Positions 56,793 to 64,000 of a stretch of DNA of 64,000 bases are shown one piece after another; within the stretch, counting starts at the first letter, position 1, and every line of letters starts with the position of its first letter. A program made the translations under genes and the position numbers. Under the pieces are notes generated by a model, which was given only the letters and a program-made list of their open reading frames with translations, was not told the origin of the DNA and searched no databases. The stretch comes from Eubacteriaceae bacterium (GTDB lineage Bacteria > Bacillota > Clostridia > Eubacteriales > Anaerofustaceae): positions 1-64,000 of the forward strand of contig JAFXKY010000026.1 in assembly GCA_017531485.1 (NCBI GenBank), given 5' to 3'.

Positions 56793-58226
56793 ATGAAAAT
56801 ATTACTCACGGTTTTATTACTCATCGCATTATTTATCTGTTATCTCATAATCAACACCCTTCGCCTGAAGCCGACTGACGCAAAAACGGCGAAGGTTCAG
56901 CTCGACACGTCCGACCGCGCGAAGAAATACGGCGAGGCGCTTTCGGAGATGATAAAAAAAGAGACCGTTTCTTTCCGGGCTCAGGAAGACAGAAGCAAGT
57001 TTTATGAGTTCCACAAGACTCTCGAAGAGCTTTTCCCGCTTATTCACGAAAAATGCGAAAAGCACGTCTTCAACGGCAGTCTTCTTTATCGCTGGCAGGG
57101 AAAAGGCGAAGGAGATCCGATCCTGCTGATGAGTCATCACGACGTGGTTGAAGCAGGCGGAAAATGGACACACGACCCGTTCAGCGGCCACATCGACGAA
57201 GACGGAAAAGTATGGGGAAGAGGCACCGTCGACACAAAAGCTTCGCTTTTCTGCATAATGACGTCTGTTGAGGAGCTTATCGGGGAAGGATTTATTCCGG
57301 AGTGCGACGTATATATCGCAAGTTCCTGCACGGAAGAGTGGAGTGGAGAAGGCGCACCGGAGACAGTAAAATATTTAAAAGATCAGGGGATCCACTTAAA
57401 GCTTCTGCTTGACGAAGGCGGAATGATCATTGAAGATCCCATCGGCGGAGTTCACGGAACGTATGCAATGGTGGGCATCGTGGAAAAAGGATACGGGGAT
57501 GTACGTTTCACCGCACGTTCGGGCGGAGGACACGCAAGCGCACCGTCAAAAAACACGCCGCTTGTACGTCTCGGGAAGTTTATGGCGGAAGTTGAGAAGA
57601 ATTATCCGTTCTCATCCCGTCTTACGGACGAATTAAAGGAAATGTTCCGTCGTCTTGCTCCGAACATGGATTTCGGAATGAAGCTTATTTTTGCGAACAT
57701 GAATATACTCAGTCCCGTTATCGTAAAAATAATCCCGTCAGTCAGTTCAGCGGCGGCAGCGATGATGAGAACCACTCTCGCCTTCACTCAGGCATGTGGC
57801 TCAGACGGGGCGAACGTCCTTCCGCAGGAAGCGTGGGTCGTCGGAAACATGCGTTACATTCAGCATCAGCCAAATGACGAAAGCATAAAGATCATTTCTT
57901 CCCTTGCGAAGAAGTTCGACATAGAAACGGAAGTCATTTATCAGGCGCAGCCTTGTCCGATAGTTGATTACCGAGGAAGGGAATTTAAGATCGTTGAAGA
58001 GACAGTAAATGAGATATATCCGGGAGTGGGAGTTTCTCCTTACATCATGACCGGCGGTACGGATGCGAAGTCATATTCGGAAATATGCGAAAACGCCATC
58101 CGCTTTGCCCCGCTTTATATCGATCCGCAGCAATATTCATCCATCCACGGCATTGATGAAAACATTTACAGCGGCACACTTCCCATGGGAGTTGATTTTT
58201 ACAAGGCTGTGATCAAGAAATCATAA
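56793..58226 (+). CDS. M20-family peptidase/acylase with N-terminal membrane anchor
   Basis: The 477-residue protein starts with one hydrophobic helix (3-21) and continues as an M20 metallopeptidase close to carboxypeptidase S and PM20D1. Metal ligands and catalytic residues are visible: LLMSHHDVV (His and catalytic Asp), GRGTVDTKAS (bridging Asp), CTEEWSGEG (catalytic Glu and ligand Glu), LLDEGG and SSIHGIDENI (final His). It may cleave peptides or N-acyl amino acids brought in or exported by the two membrane proteins upstream. The gene ends the three-gene unit. Confidence 0.88.
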   Translation: MKILLTVLLLIALFICYLIINTLRLKPTDAKTAKVQLDTSDRAKKYGEALSEMIKKETVSFRAQEDRSKFYEFHKTLEELFPLIHEKCEKHVFNGSLLYRWQGKGEGDPILLMSHHDVVEAGGKWTHDPFSGHIDEDGKVWGRGTVDTKASLFCIMTSVEELIGEGFIPECDVYIASSCTEEWSGEGAPETVKYLKDQGIHLKLLLDEGGMIIEDPIGGVHGTYAMVGIVEKGYGDVRFTARSGGGHASAPSKNTPLVRLGKFMAEVEKNYPFSSRLTDELKEMFRRLAPNMDFGMKLIFANMNILSPVIVKIIPSVSSAAAAMMRTTLAFTQACGSDGANVLPQEAWVVGNMRYIQHQPNDESIKIISSLAKKFDIETEVIYQAQPCPIVDYRGREFKIVEETVNEIYPGVGVSPYIMTGGTDAKSYSEICENAIRFAPLYIDPQQYSSIHGIDENIYSGTLPMGVDFYKAVIKKS

Positions 58227-58284
58227 TTCTGCCCTCCTCAGGATAAGGGGGATGCAGGGGGATGCGACACCCTGCGGCATATAA

Positions 58285-58335
58285 AAAAGATGTTCCCGCA
58301 AGTGCGTTCAAAAGCGCATTTGTGGAACATCTTTT
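58285..58335. terminator. Bidirectional terminator between M20 gene and noc
   Basis: AAAAAGATGTTCC pairs with GGAACATCTTTTT, with a smaller AGTGCG/GCGCATT stem inside. It separates convergent operons. Confidence 0.88.
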
Positions 58336-58357
58336 TGACTTTTAATATAAGTTTCGC

Positions 58358-59146
58358 CTATTTAAACGGGATAGTGATCTTTACGACAACCTTATCGTCA
58401 TACTGCTCTTCGTCATAAATAGCGTCTTTGCCGCTTTTGACGATAGCGTCGTAGCTCTGTTTGATGGTGTTGGTATATATCTTATAGTTGAACACCGTCT
58501 TGATATTCTTTTTCTCGTTTGACGAACGGAGAACGACTTCGCTCTTTAATTTTTCCGCAAGCTGTTCTGTCTGACGGACGCTGAAATCGCGGGAAATGAT
58601 GATGTCGATAGCTTTGAGGCGGAGATTTGTATCCGGAATGGTCAGAAGTGCCCTTGCGTGTCTTTCGGAAAGGTTCGCCTTTGTGAGCTTGTCGAGAACC
58701 TCATCCCCGAGTCTTAACAGGCGGAGTTTGTTGGAAATGGTGGACTGTTTTTTGCCGATCTTTTCCGCAAGTTCCGTCTGGGTAAGGTTGTGGGAATCGA
58801 TGATCTTTTTATAAGCCCTTGCCTCTTCGATATATGTGAGGTCTTCTCTCTGAATGTTTTCCACGAGCATGATGAGCTCTTTTTCTTCATCCGTCGGAGA
58901 GATTATCACGCAAGGCACTCTTTCAAGCCCGATGGACTGCGCCGCACGCAGACGTCTTTCCCCGCTGACGAGTTCGTAAAAACCGTTGTCTTTGTCTATT
59001 ACAGTAAGGGGCTGGATGATCCCAAGCTCCTTTATTGATTCCGCAAGCTCCCTGATATTGTCGTCGTCAAAATATCTTCTCGGCTGATCCGGATTGGGGA
59101 TTATGCGGGAAGTCCTGACGCTCTGAAGCTCCCTGTTAGTCTTCAT
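58358..59146 (-). CDS. noc: ParB/Noc-family DNA-binding protein
   Basis: The 262-residue protein has the ParB N-terminal CTPase motifs (GERRLRAAQ and ENIQREDL), then the HTH (LTQTELAEKIGKKQSTISNKL) and the SERHARALL block. GERRLRAA, rather than GERRWRAA, and the place directly after mnmG are typical of Noc, the nucleoid-occlusion factor; a chromosome-partition ParB is the alternative, as no parA is adjacent. The ATG at 59146 has GGGAGG upstream and overlaps the end of mnmG by 11 bases. Confidence 0.88.
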   Translation of the reverse strand: MKTNRELQSVRTSRIIPNPDQPRRYFDDDNIRELAESIKELGIIQPLTVIDKDNGFYELVSGERRLRAAQSIGLERVPCVIISPTDEEKELIMLVENIQREDLTYIEEARAYKKIIDSHNLTQTELAEKIGKKQSTISNKLRLLRLGDEVLDKLTKANLSERHARALLTIPDTNLRLKAIDIIISRDFSVRQTEQLAEKLKSEVVLRSSNEKKNIKTVFNYKIYTNTIKQSYDAIVKSGKDAIYDEEQYDDKVVVKITIPFK

Positions 59147-61028
59147 TTTTATCCTCCCTTTGTGATTTCGCGAGGTGTACCACGAGAGCAGAGATGTCGC
59201 TCGGGGAAACACCGGAAATTCTGCCCGCCTGACCTAAGTTATGCGGTCTCTGGCGGTTAAGTTTGTCCCTTGCTTCCAGTCTGAGGTTCGGGACTGTTGC
59301 ATAATCGATGTCTTCCGGAAGGAGTCTTGTTTCCATCTGACGGAATTTTTCGATCTGTGCGTACTGTTTTTTGATATATTCTTCGTATTTGATCTCGATC
59401 TCCACAAGCGGAATGAGTTTTTCGTCCATATTCCCGCCTTCAGGATCGAAATCTCTCAGGCATGAATAATCAAGCTGCGGACGTTTGAGAAGATCGTAAA
59501 TACTCATCGTGCCGCTGATAGGTGAAGTTCCGCGGGAAGAAATGATCTCGTTGACTTCCTTTGTTGGCGGGATCTTGACTGTCTTTAATCTTTCGATCTG
59601 AGAATTGATATCTTCTTCTTTTTTGAGAACTCTTTCGTATTTTTCTTTGCTTACAAGGCCGTATTCATATCCAAGGCGGGTAAGTCTTCTGTCGGCGTTG
59701 TCCTGACGGAGATACAGGCGGTATTCAACGCGGGAAGTCATGATCCTGTAAGGTTCTTTCGTGCCTTTCGTTACGATATCGTCGATGAGTACGCCGATAT
59801 AGCTCGTCGAACGGTCAAGAATAAGCGGGTCTGTGCCGTCGATATAGCATGAAGCGTTGATTCCTGCGATGAGTCCCTGAGCTGCGGCTTCTTCATATCC
59901 GCTTGTGCCGTTGATCTGTCCTGCTGTGAAAAGTCCTTTGACGAGACGTGTTTCGAGGGAAAGTTTGAGCTGAGTCGGGTCGATGGCATCGTATTCGATG
60001 GCGTAAGCGCTTCTCATGATCTCAACGTTTTCAAAGCCTTCGATGGTTCTCATGAATTTAAGCTGAACGTCTTCCGGAAGAGAGGAGCTCATGCCCTGAA
60101 TGTATACTTCATCCGTATCAAGGCCTTCCGGTTCCACGAAAAGCTGATGGCGTTCCTTGTCCGCGAATCTGACTACCTTATCTTCAAAACTCGGGCAATA
60201 TCTCGGTCCGACGCCTTCGATCATGCCACTGTAAAGCGGGGAACGGTGAAGGTTCTGTCTGATGACTTCGTGGGTCTTTTCGTTTGTATATCCGAGGTAA
60301 CAGGGAACGTTTCTGACTTCCACTTCCTCGTTGTCGAAAGAGAACGGTGTCGGGACAGCATCGCCGTACTGCGGGGAGAGTTTTGAGAAGTCGATACTTC
60401 TCTTGTTTACCCTCGCGGGGGTTCCCGTTTTAAGGCGGATGATGTCAAAGCCGTGCTTTTTAAGGTCTTCGCTGAGGTAATTAGCCGGCAGAAGTCCGCC
60501 GGGGCCGCCTTCGTATGAAGTGGTGCCGATGATGATCTTGCCTTTTAAGTAAGTGCCGGAGCAGATGATGACAGCCTTGCAGTCATATTTCGCGCCGGTC
60601 TGTGTGATAACGCCTTTTACTGTACCGTCTTCAACGACGAGGCTCACTGCCTGCTGTTGTTTCAGTTCGAGATTGGGGGTCTTTTCGATGACCTTCTTCA
60701 TCTCTACGCGGTATTTTTCTTTATCTGCCTGCGCACGCAGAGAATGAACAGCGGCGCCTTTTGCCGTATTGAGCATTTTATTCTGAATATATGTCTTGTC
60801 GATATTCTTACCCATTTCGCCGCCGAGAGCGTCGATCTCCCTGACGAGGTGGCCTTTGCCTGTGCCGCCGATAGACGGGTTACACGGCATCATCGCAAGT
60901 GCATCGAGGTGCAGAGTCAGGAGGAGCGTCTTTTTACCCTTCCTTGCTGCGGCGAGTGCAGCTTCGACGCCTGCGTGGCCTGCGCCGATAACAACTATGT
61001 CATAATTTCCTGCTTCAAAAATTTCCAT
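59136..61028 (-). CDS. mnmG: tRNA uridine-34 5-carboxymethylaminomethyl synthase subunit MnmG
   Basis: MnmG with MnmE adds the cmnm5 group to wobble U34, including that of the tRNA-Glu found at 12350. The 630-residue FAD protein has the dinucleotide loop VIGAGHAGVEAA (14-25), PCNPSIGGTGKGHLVREIDALGG, GTPARVNK and the C-terminal MnmE-binding helices (HNLGQAGRISGVSPSDIS). Length is standard. It lies six bases after mnmE. Confidence 0.97.
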   Translation of the reverse strand: MEIFEAGNYDIVVIGAGHAGVEAALAAARKGKKTLLLTLHLDALAMMPCNPSIGGTGKGHLVREIDALGGEMGKNIDKTYIQNKMLNTAKGAAVHSLRAQADKEKYRVEMKKVIEKTPNLELKQQQAVSLVVEDGTVKGVITQTGAKYDCKAVIICSGTYLKGKIIIGTTSYEGGPGGLLPANYLSEDLKKHGFDIIRLKTGTPARVNKRSIDFSKLSPQYGDAVPTPFSFDNEEVEVRNVPCYLGYTNEKTHEVIRQNLHRSPLYSGMIEGVGPRYCPSFEDKVVRFADKERHQLFVEPEGLDTDEVYIQGMSSSLPEDVQLKFMRTIEGFENVEIMRSAYAIEYDAIDPTQLKLSLETRLVKGLFTAGQINGTSGYEEAAAQGLIAGINASCYIDGTDPLILDRSTSYIGVLIDDIVTKGTKEPYRIMTSRVEYRLYLRQDNADRRLTRLGYEYGLVSKEKYERVLKKEEDINSQIERLKTVKIPPTKEVNEIISSRGTSPISGTMSIYDLLKRPQLDYSCLRDFDPEGGNMDEKLIPLVEIEIKYEEYIKKQYAQIEKFRQMETRLLPEDIDYATVPNLRLEARDKLNRQRPHNLGQAGRISGVSPSDISALVVHLAKSQREDKNED

Positions 61029-61034
61029 ATAAAC

Positions 61035-62411
61035 TCACTTTCCTAAACAGAAATTCGCAAAAATTTCGTCGATAATGTCTTCCGTGACTGCCTGTCCCGT
61101 TATATTTCCGAGGGATGCCCAGCAGTCGTTGATGTCGACCTGAATGAGGTCTATTTCATATCCCATACTTACGCAGTCCAGCGCCTGACTGACGCTTCTG
61201 AGTGCGTCGTCAAGGAGGCCTTTATGGCGCACGCTCGTTACGACGGCGTTACTCATGACGTCTTCGTTATTTGACAGCACCTGAGAGATGATCATCTCTT
61301 CGAGGACGTCGATGTTTTCTTTGGTGAGTGCGGAAGTACGGAGATTTACTTTATCTTCAAATCTCTTTATTACCTCATCGCATATTCCAAGATCCGTCTT
61401 ATTGAGGATATAAATAACGTTTTTATCCTTTAAGATCTCAAGGATCTTTTCGTCTTCTTCATCGAGGGGATTTGATGCGTCGCACAAGAACAATACGAGG
61501 TCCGCTTCGTTTGCGGCTTTGATACTGCGGTCGATGCCGATCCTTTCGACGATATCCCCTGCTTCGCGGATGCCTGCCGTATCAATGATCCTGACGGGGA
61601 GGCCGCTGAGGGAGATATATTCATCGACGATATCTCTCGTAGTTCCTGCGATATCCGTTACGATAGCTTTTTCTTCATTAAGCAGTGCGTTAAGCATCAT
61701 GGATTTTCCCACGTTGGGTTTGCCGCAGATAGCGACTTTAAGTCCTTCGCGGAGGATCTCGCCTTGTTTATAAGTCTTGAGGAGTTTTTCGATGTCGTGT
61801 TTTATCTCTCTGAGGGAGTCGAGGAGTTCTTCGTTTGTGACGTCTTCGATATCGTATTCGGGGTACTGGATGGTAACCTCCACGTTGGAGATAAGGGTGA
61901 GGATCTTTTGTTTTATCTCATTGATCTTTTCGGACAGAACCCCCGTAAGCTGGCCGATAGCGGCGTTTGCGGCAAGGTTTGTCTTTGCGGTAATGACGTC
62001 GCTGATAGCTTCCGCCTGAGAGAGGTCGATACGTCCGTTGAGGAATGCCCTTTTTGTAAATTCTCCCGGCTGGGCAAGGCGCGCGCCCATACGCGTCACA
62101 AGTTCGAGGACCCTTCTTACGGCGACGATACCGCCGTGGCAGTTTATTTCCGCAACGTCTTCCGCCGTAAAGGTATGGGGTGCAGGCATTTTTGACACCA
62201 GGACCTCATCGAGGATATTTCCCTCTTCGTCGATGATATGGCCGTAGTGGATAGTATTCTTTCCCTGCTCAAGGAAATTCTTTCCGCCGGGGCGACGGAA
62301 TATTTTATTTACAACTTCGAATGCATCCACTCCGCTTACACGGATTATGGAGATTCCGCCGTAACCTGTAGGGGTAGATATGGCGGCGATGGTATCGCGG
62401 TAATAAAGCAT
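61035..62411 (-). CDS. mnmE: tRNA modification GTPase MnmE
   Basis: The 458-residue protein has the N-terminal folate-binding domain (DTIAAISTPTGYGGISIIRVSG), a GTPase domain with GKPNVGKSMM (G1), DIAGTTRD (G2), DTAGIRE (G3) and NKTDL (G4), and the C-terminal FCLGK. The Cys in FCxGK is needed for tRNA modification. G1 has Met after GKS instead of Ser, which still leaves the P-loop. In many Firmicutes mnmE follows jag directly; here jag is ~29 kb away in the other orientation. Confidence 0.97.
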   Translation of the reverse strand: MLYYRDTIAAISTPTGYGGISIIRVSGVDAFEVVNKIFRRPGGKNFLEQGKNTIHYGHIIDEEGNILDEVLVSKMPAPHTFTAEDVAEINCHGGIVAVRRVLELVTRMGARLAQPGEFTKRAFLNGRIDLSQAEAISDVITAKTNLAANAAIGQLTGVLSEKINEIKQKILTLISNVEVTIQYPEYDIEDVTNEELLDSLREIKHDIEKLLKTYKQGEILREGLKVAICGKPNVGKSMMLNALLNEEKAIVTDIAGTTRDIVDEYISLSGLPVRIIDTAGIREAGDIVERIGIDRSIKAANEADLVLFLCDASNPLDEEDEKILEILKDKNVIYILNKTDLGICDEVIKRFEDKVNLRTSALTKENIDVLEEMIISQVLSNNEDVMSNAVVTSVRHKGLLDDALRSVSQALDCVSMGYEIDLIQVDINDCWASLGNITGQAVTEDIIDEIFANFCLGK

Positions 62412-62589
62412 GGTTTCTCCTTTATATTAAGGGTATATTATAATGTATTTCTAACAAATCATTTTAACAAATTCCCGGCAAGTAGTCAATATTTTCGGGA
62501 AATAGTCAGGGAAATAATTTATGGTATTTTAAATTTCTGTTCCACGTGCATGGTTATCATCCGCATTTTTAATACTGTTTACATCTTCA

Positions 62590-62850
62590 CTCCCGCCCAC
62601 CTCCCCCGCGCCGGGATCAAGGCTTCGCCTTGATCAGCCCGTGGCTCCGCCACGGGCTGCGGCTGTGCGGGCACAGCCGCGCGGCGCGGCCGCCGCCGTA
62701 AAATCCGCGAAGCGGATTTTGCCGAAGGCTTCGCCTTCGGCGGCTCAGCGCGAAGCGCTGAGCACGGCGGCGGGGATATGGGTGGGCCGCGGCGGCTGCG
62801 AAGCAGGGGAGCGATCTTAATTCATAAAAGCGCAAGCTTTTATACCTTAT
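62590..62850. repeat. GC-rich hairpin-array element, copy R5
   Basis: The layout is the same as R4 but most arms have new sequence: GATCAAGGC/GCCTTGATC, AGCCCGTGGC/GCCACGGGCT, GCGGCTGTGC/GCACAGCCGC, a GC-only centre, AAAATCCGC/GCGGATTTT, GCCGAAGGC/GCCTTCGGC and CTCAGCGC/GCGCTGAG. Loops are mostly TTC, TCC or GAA. The right flank (GGGTGGGCCGCGGCGG, then GGGGAGCGA) matches R4. It ends with AAAAGC-GCAA-GCTTTTAT. The element occupies most of the gap 62412-62936 upstream of mnmE. Confidence 0.82.
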
Positions 62851-62936
62851 TTTCCACCGGATATGATCTGCGCAAAATATGACATTCATATAAAAATGAC
62901 TGCCGTTTCCGACAGCCTGTGGTTCATAGATTATTT

Positions 62937-63590
62937 TTAATCGCGCATCTTCTTCTGAAAATCTTTTCTTCTCTTGTAAGCCTTAATTCCGTCGCGGATC
63001 TCGGGACCGAAGAAGAGGATGATTCCGCCGAAAGGTGCGAGGATGGTGATCGCGCTTGCTATATCCAGCCACATTATCGCCCTGACCACGTCGATTACGA
63101 TGAGTACAAGATCGAAAAACGCGAGATACCTTACTTCAACAGGTAAGATGAAGAACAGCAGGATCTGATAGTTCGGGTAATAGTAAGCGAAGACAAGGAA
63201 CATACACATATATACATAATATCCCGTATACGCTCCGCCGAAGATCAGCGCGGAAATAACCGTAAATGCGGCGCAGGTGATATAGTATAAATTAAACCTC
63301 GCCGTTCCCATAAGGTTTTCGAGGGCACTTCCGAGAGTGTAATAAAGCATAAGTGAAAACAGTATCCAGAATATGCTGTCTGTCTGCGGAATAAACAAAA
63401 ACGTCACAAGGCGCCATATCTGAAACTTGCCGAAGATGAGGCTTCTGTCGAGATATAAAAACGGCGTGAGTCTGCCGCCTGTGAGTGTATCAACGATGAA
63501 CACTATCATCGTTATGAGGCACACATGCTGCATGAGGTTCTTTATGCCGAAGTTTCTGTGTTTGCGGGCAAAATCATCAATAAAATTCAT
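62937..63590 (-). CDS. Rhomboid-like membrane protein without visible catalytic serine
   Basis: The 217-residue protein has six hydrophobic segments in a rhomboid-like order: WRLVTFLFIPQTDSIFWILFSLMLYYTLGSALENLMGTARFNLYYI is the diagnostic loop-1 to TM2 stretch. The GxSG catalytic serine motif of active rhomboids is not seen (GGAYTGYYVYM stands near that place). It is probably a pseudoprotease of the Derlin/iRhom kind. The basic C-terminus (KAYKRRKDFQKKMRD) is cytosolic. The role is unknown. Confidence 0.75.
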   Translation of the reverse strand: MNFIDDFARKHRNFGIKNLMQHVCLITMIVFIVDTLTGGRLTPFLYLDRSLIFGKFQIWRLVTFLFIPQTDSIFWILFSLMLYYTLGSALENLMGTARFNLYYITCAAFTVISALIFGGAYTGYYVYMCMFLVFAYYYPNYQILLFFILPVEVRYLAFFDLVLIVIDVVRAIMWLDIASAITILAPFGGIILFFGPEIRDGIKAYKRRKDFQKKMRD

Positions 63591-63714
63591 ATCTTTCCTC
63601 CATATGAGAATATAATATTACATTTTCTTCCGGTTTCATAGTCTTTTCGTTTAAATAATATATTTTTGGCACGTAAAGACATCTGCATTACGTATTTTTT
63701 ATCATTACACTCTT

Positions 63715-63739
63715 GTCATTACAGCTTTTCAGTAATGAC
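63715..63739 (-). other. Stem-loop downstream of the QueG-like gene
   Basis: GTCATTAC and GTAATGAC pair around a 9-base loop just past the stop codon at 63747. ATTAC is repeated around it. No T run follows on the minus strand, so termination is uncertain. Confidence 0.4.
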
Positions 63740-63746
63740 ATCATCA

Positions 63747-64000
63747 TTACAATCTCTTGTTTTTCTTCCCTTTCGGGCAGACCTGCATACAGATTCCGCA
63801 TACAAAGCCGTTTCCGATGTGGGAGAAGTAGTTTTTCATGAACTCACTGCATGCGCGAGGGTCATAAAGGTCGTTTCTCTCCATACCTGCGTACCAGTTT
63901 TTACCTGTCTGTGCGCTTGCGGAGCAGTTTCTGACACACAGATTACATTCTCCGCACTCACTCTCCGTTTTAGGTATTCCGACGATCAGCGGTGCGTTTG
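63747..64000 (-). CDS. Epoxyqueuosine reductase-like iron-sulfur protein (C-terminal part)
   Basis: Only the last 83 residues are in the window; the gene continues to the right. CGECNLCVRNCSA and VCGICMQVCPKG give two 4Fe-4S cluster motifs of the QueG-type double-cluster domain, with another Cys in DPRACSEF. QueG reduces epoxyqueuosine in tRNA; many clostridial relatives have no proven substrate. It ends with a basic tail GKKNKRL. Confidence 0.85.
   Translation of the reverse strand, partial: NAPLIVGIPKTESECGECNLCVRNCSASAQTGKNWYAGMERNDLYDPRACSEFMKNYFSHIGNGFVCGICMQVCPKGKKNKRL

Noticed and set aside
62617-62889. Open frame in the R5 element
   Set aside because: Hairpin-array artefact.
1-64000. 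Prophage, integrase or insertion-sequence genes
   Set aside because: No transposase, integrase, capsid or terminase protein was found in any frame I examined.

Overview
The window looks like chromosomal DNA of an anaerobic Bacillota bacterium, most likely class Clostridia. Evidence: a large, Alu-containing SRP RNA; a YidC/Jag/RnpA/RpmH cluster of Gram-positive type; AddAB instead of RecBCD; a Noc/ParB-like protein following MnmG; TmcAL; a SpoVB-type flippase; peptide-binding lipoproteins with ordinary lipoboxes; and strong TTGACA-17-TATAAT promoters. I cannot name the genus. Base composition is moderate in genes, with a few very GC-rich intergenic islands.

Layout. 1-365: end of a GC-rich hairpin element. 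365-1160: SRP RNA and a MarR regulator. 1.4-4.6 kb: tRNA methyltransferase, 8-oxoguanine glycosylase and tRNA acetate ligase. 4.7-5.1 kb: a frameshifted receiver/PepSY remnant. 5.3-7.0 kb: two coupled polysaccharide deacetylases. 7.04-7.18 kb: a DnaA-box cluster. 7.3-12.4 kb: an unknown two-gene unit, a Cys-rich protein, glpK, rseC, ung and tRNA-Glu. 12.5-17.4 kb: membrane proteins, an XRE regulator and a zinc/cadmium-type P-ATPase with its CzrA-like repressor. 17.5-18.6 kb: a GNAT enzyme and a small partner. 19-21.5 kb: two metallopeptidases. 21.7-29.3 kb: murI-addB-addA. 29.3-31.9 kb: a small Cys-rich protein and rpmH-rnpA-yidD-yidC-jag. 31.9-36.6 kb: two MerR regulators flanking an aromatic amino acid-type ABC importer. 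36.7-40.3 kb: thioesterase-rlmH-pfkA-pyk. 40.4-44.8 kb: nuclease-helicase, secreted nuclease and ZIP transporter. 44.9-47.3 kb: flippase and rsmA. 47.8-50.7 kb: lysine-riboswitch-controlled ABC importer. 50.8-54.9 kb: a membrane protein and dnaX-ybaB-recR. 55.3-58.2 kb: a two-protein membrane system with an M20 peptidase. 58.3-62.4 kb: mnmE-mnmG-noc. 62.9-64 kb: a rhomboid-like protein and the end of a QueG-like iron-sulfur protein.

Most striking signals. (1) A family of at least five GC-rich intergenic elements, each a string of perfect hairpins with three-base loops. The arms differ between copies but change in a base-paired, compensatory way. Two copies carry a second ~150-base module whose stems also covary, so this is a good candidate for an undescribed structured RNA or DNA element. 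(2) A 24-residue leader peptide with seven consecutive Phe/Tyr codons, followed by an intrinsic terminator, ahead of a TrpXYZ-like ABC importer: classic ribosome-mediated attenuation. (3) A perfect lysine-riboswitch arrangement before a polar amino acid ABC importer. Smaller oddities include a Walker-A lysine-to-glutamine change in AddB, a hairpin that buries a Shine-Dalgarno sequence, and two DnaA-box clusters without dnaA.
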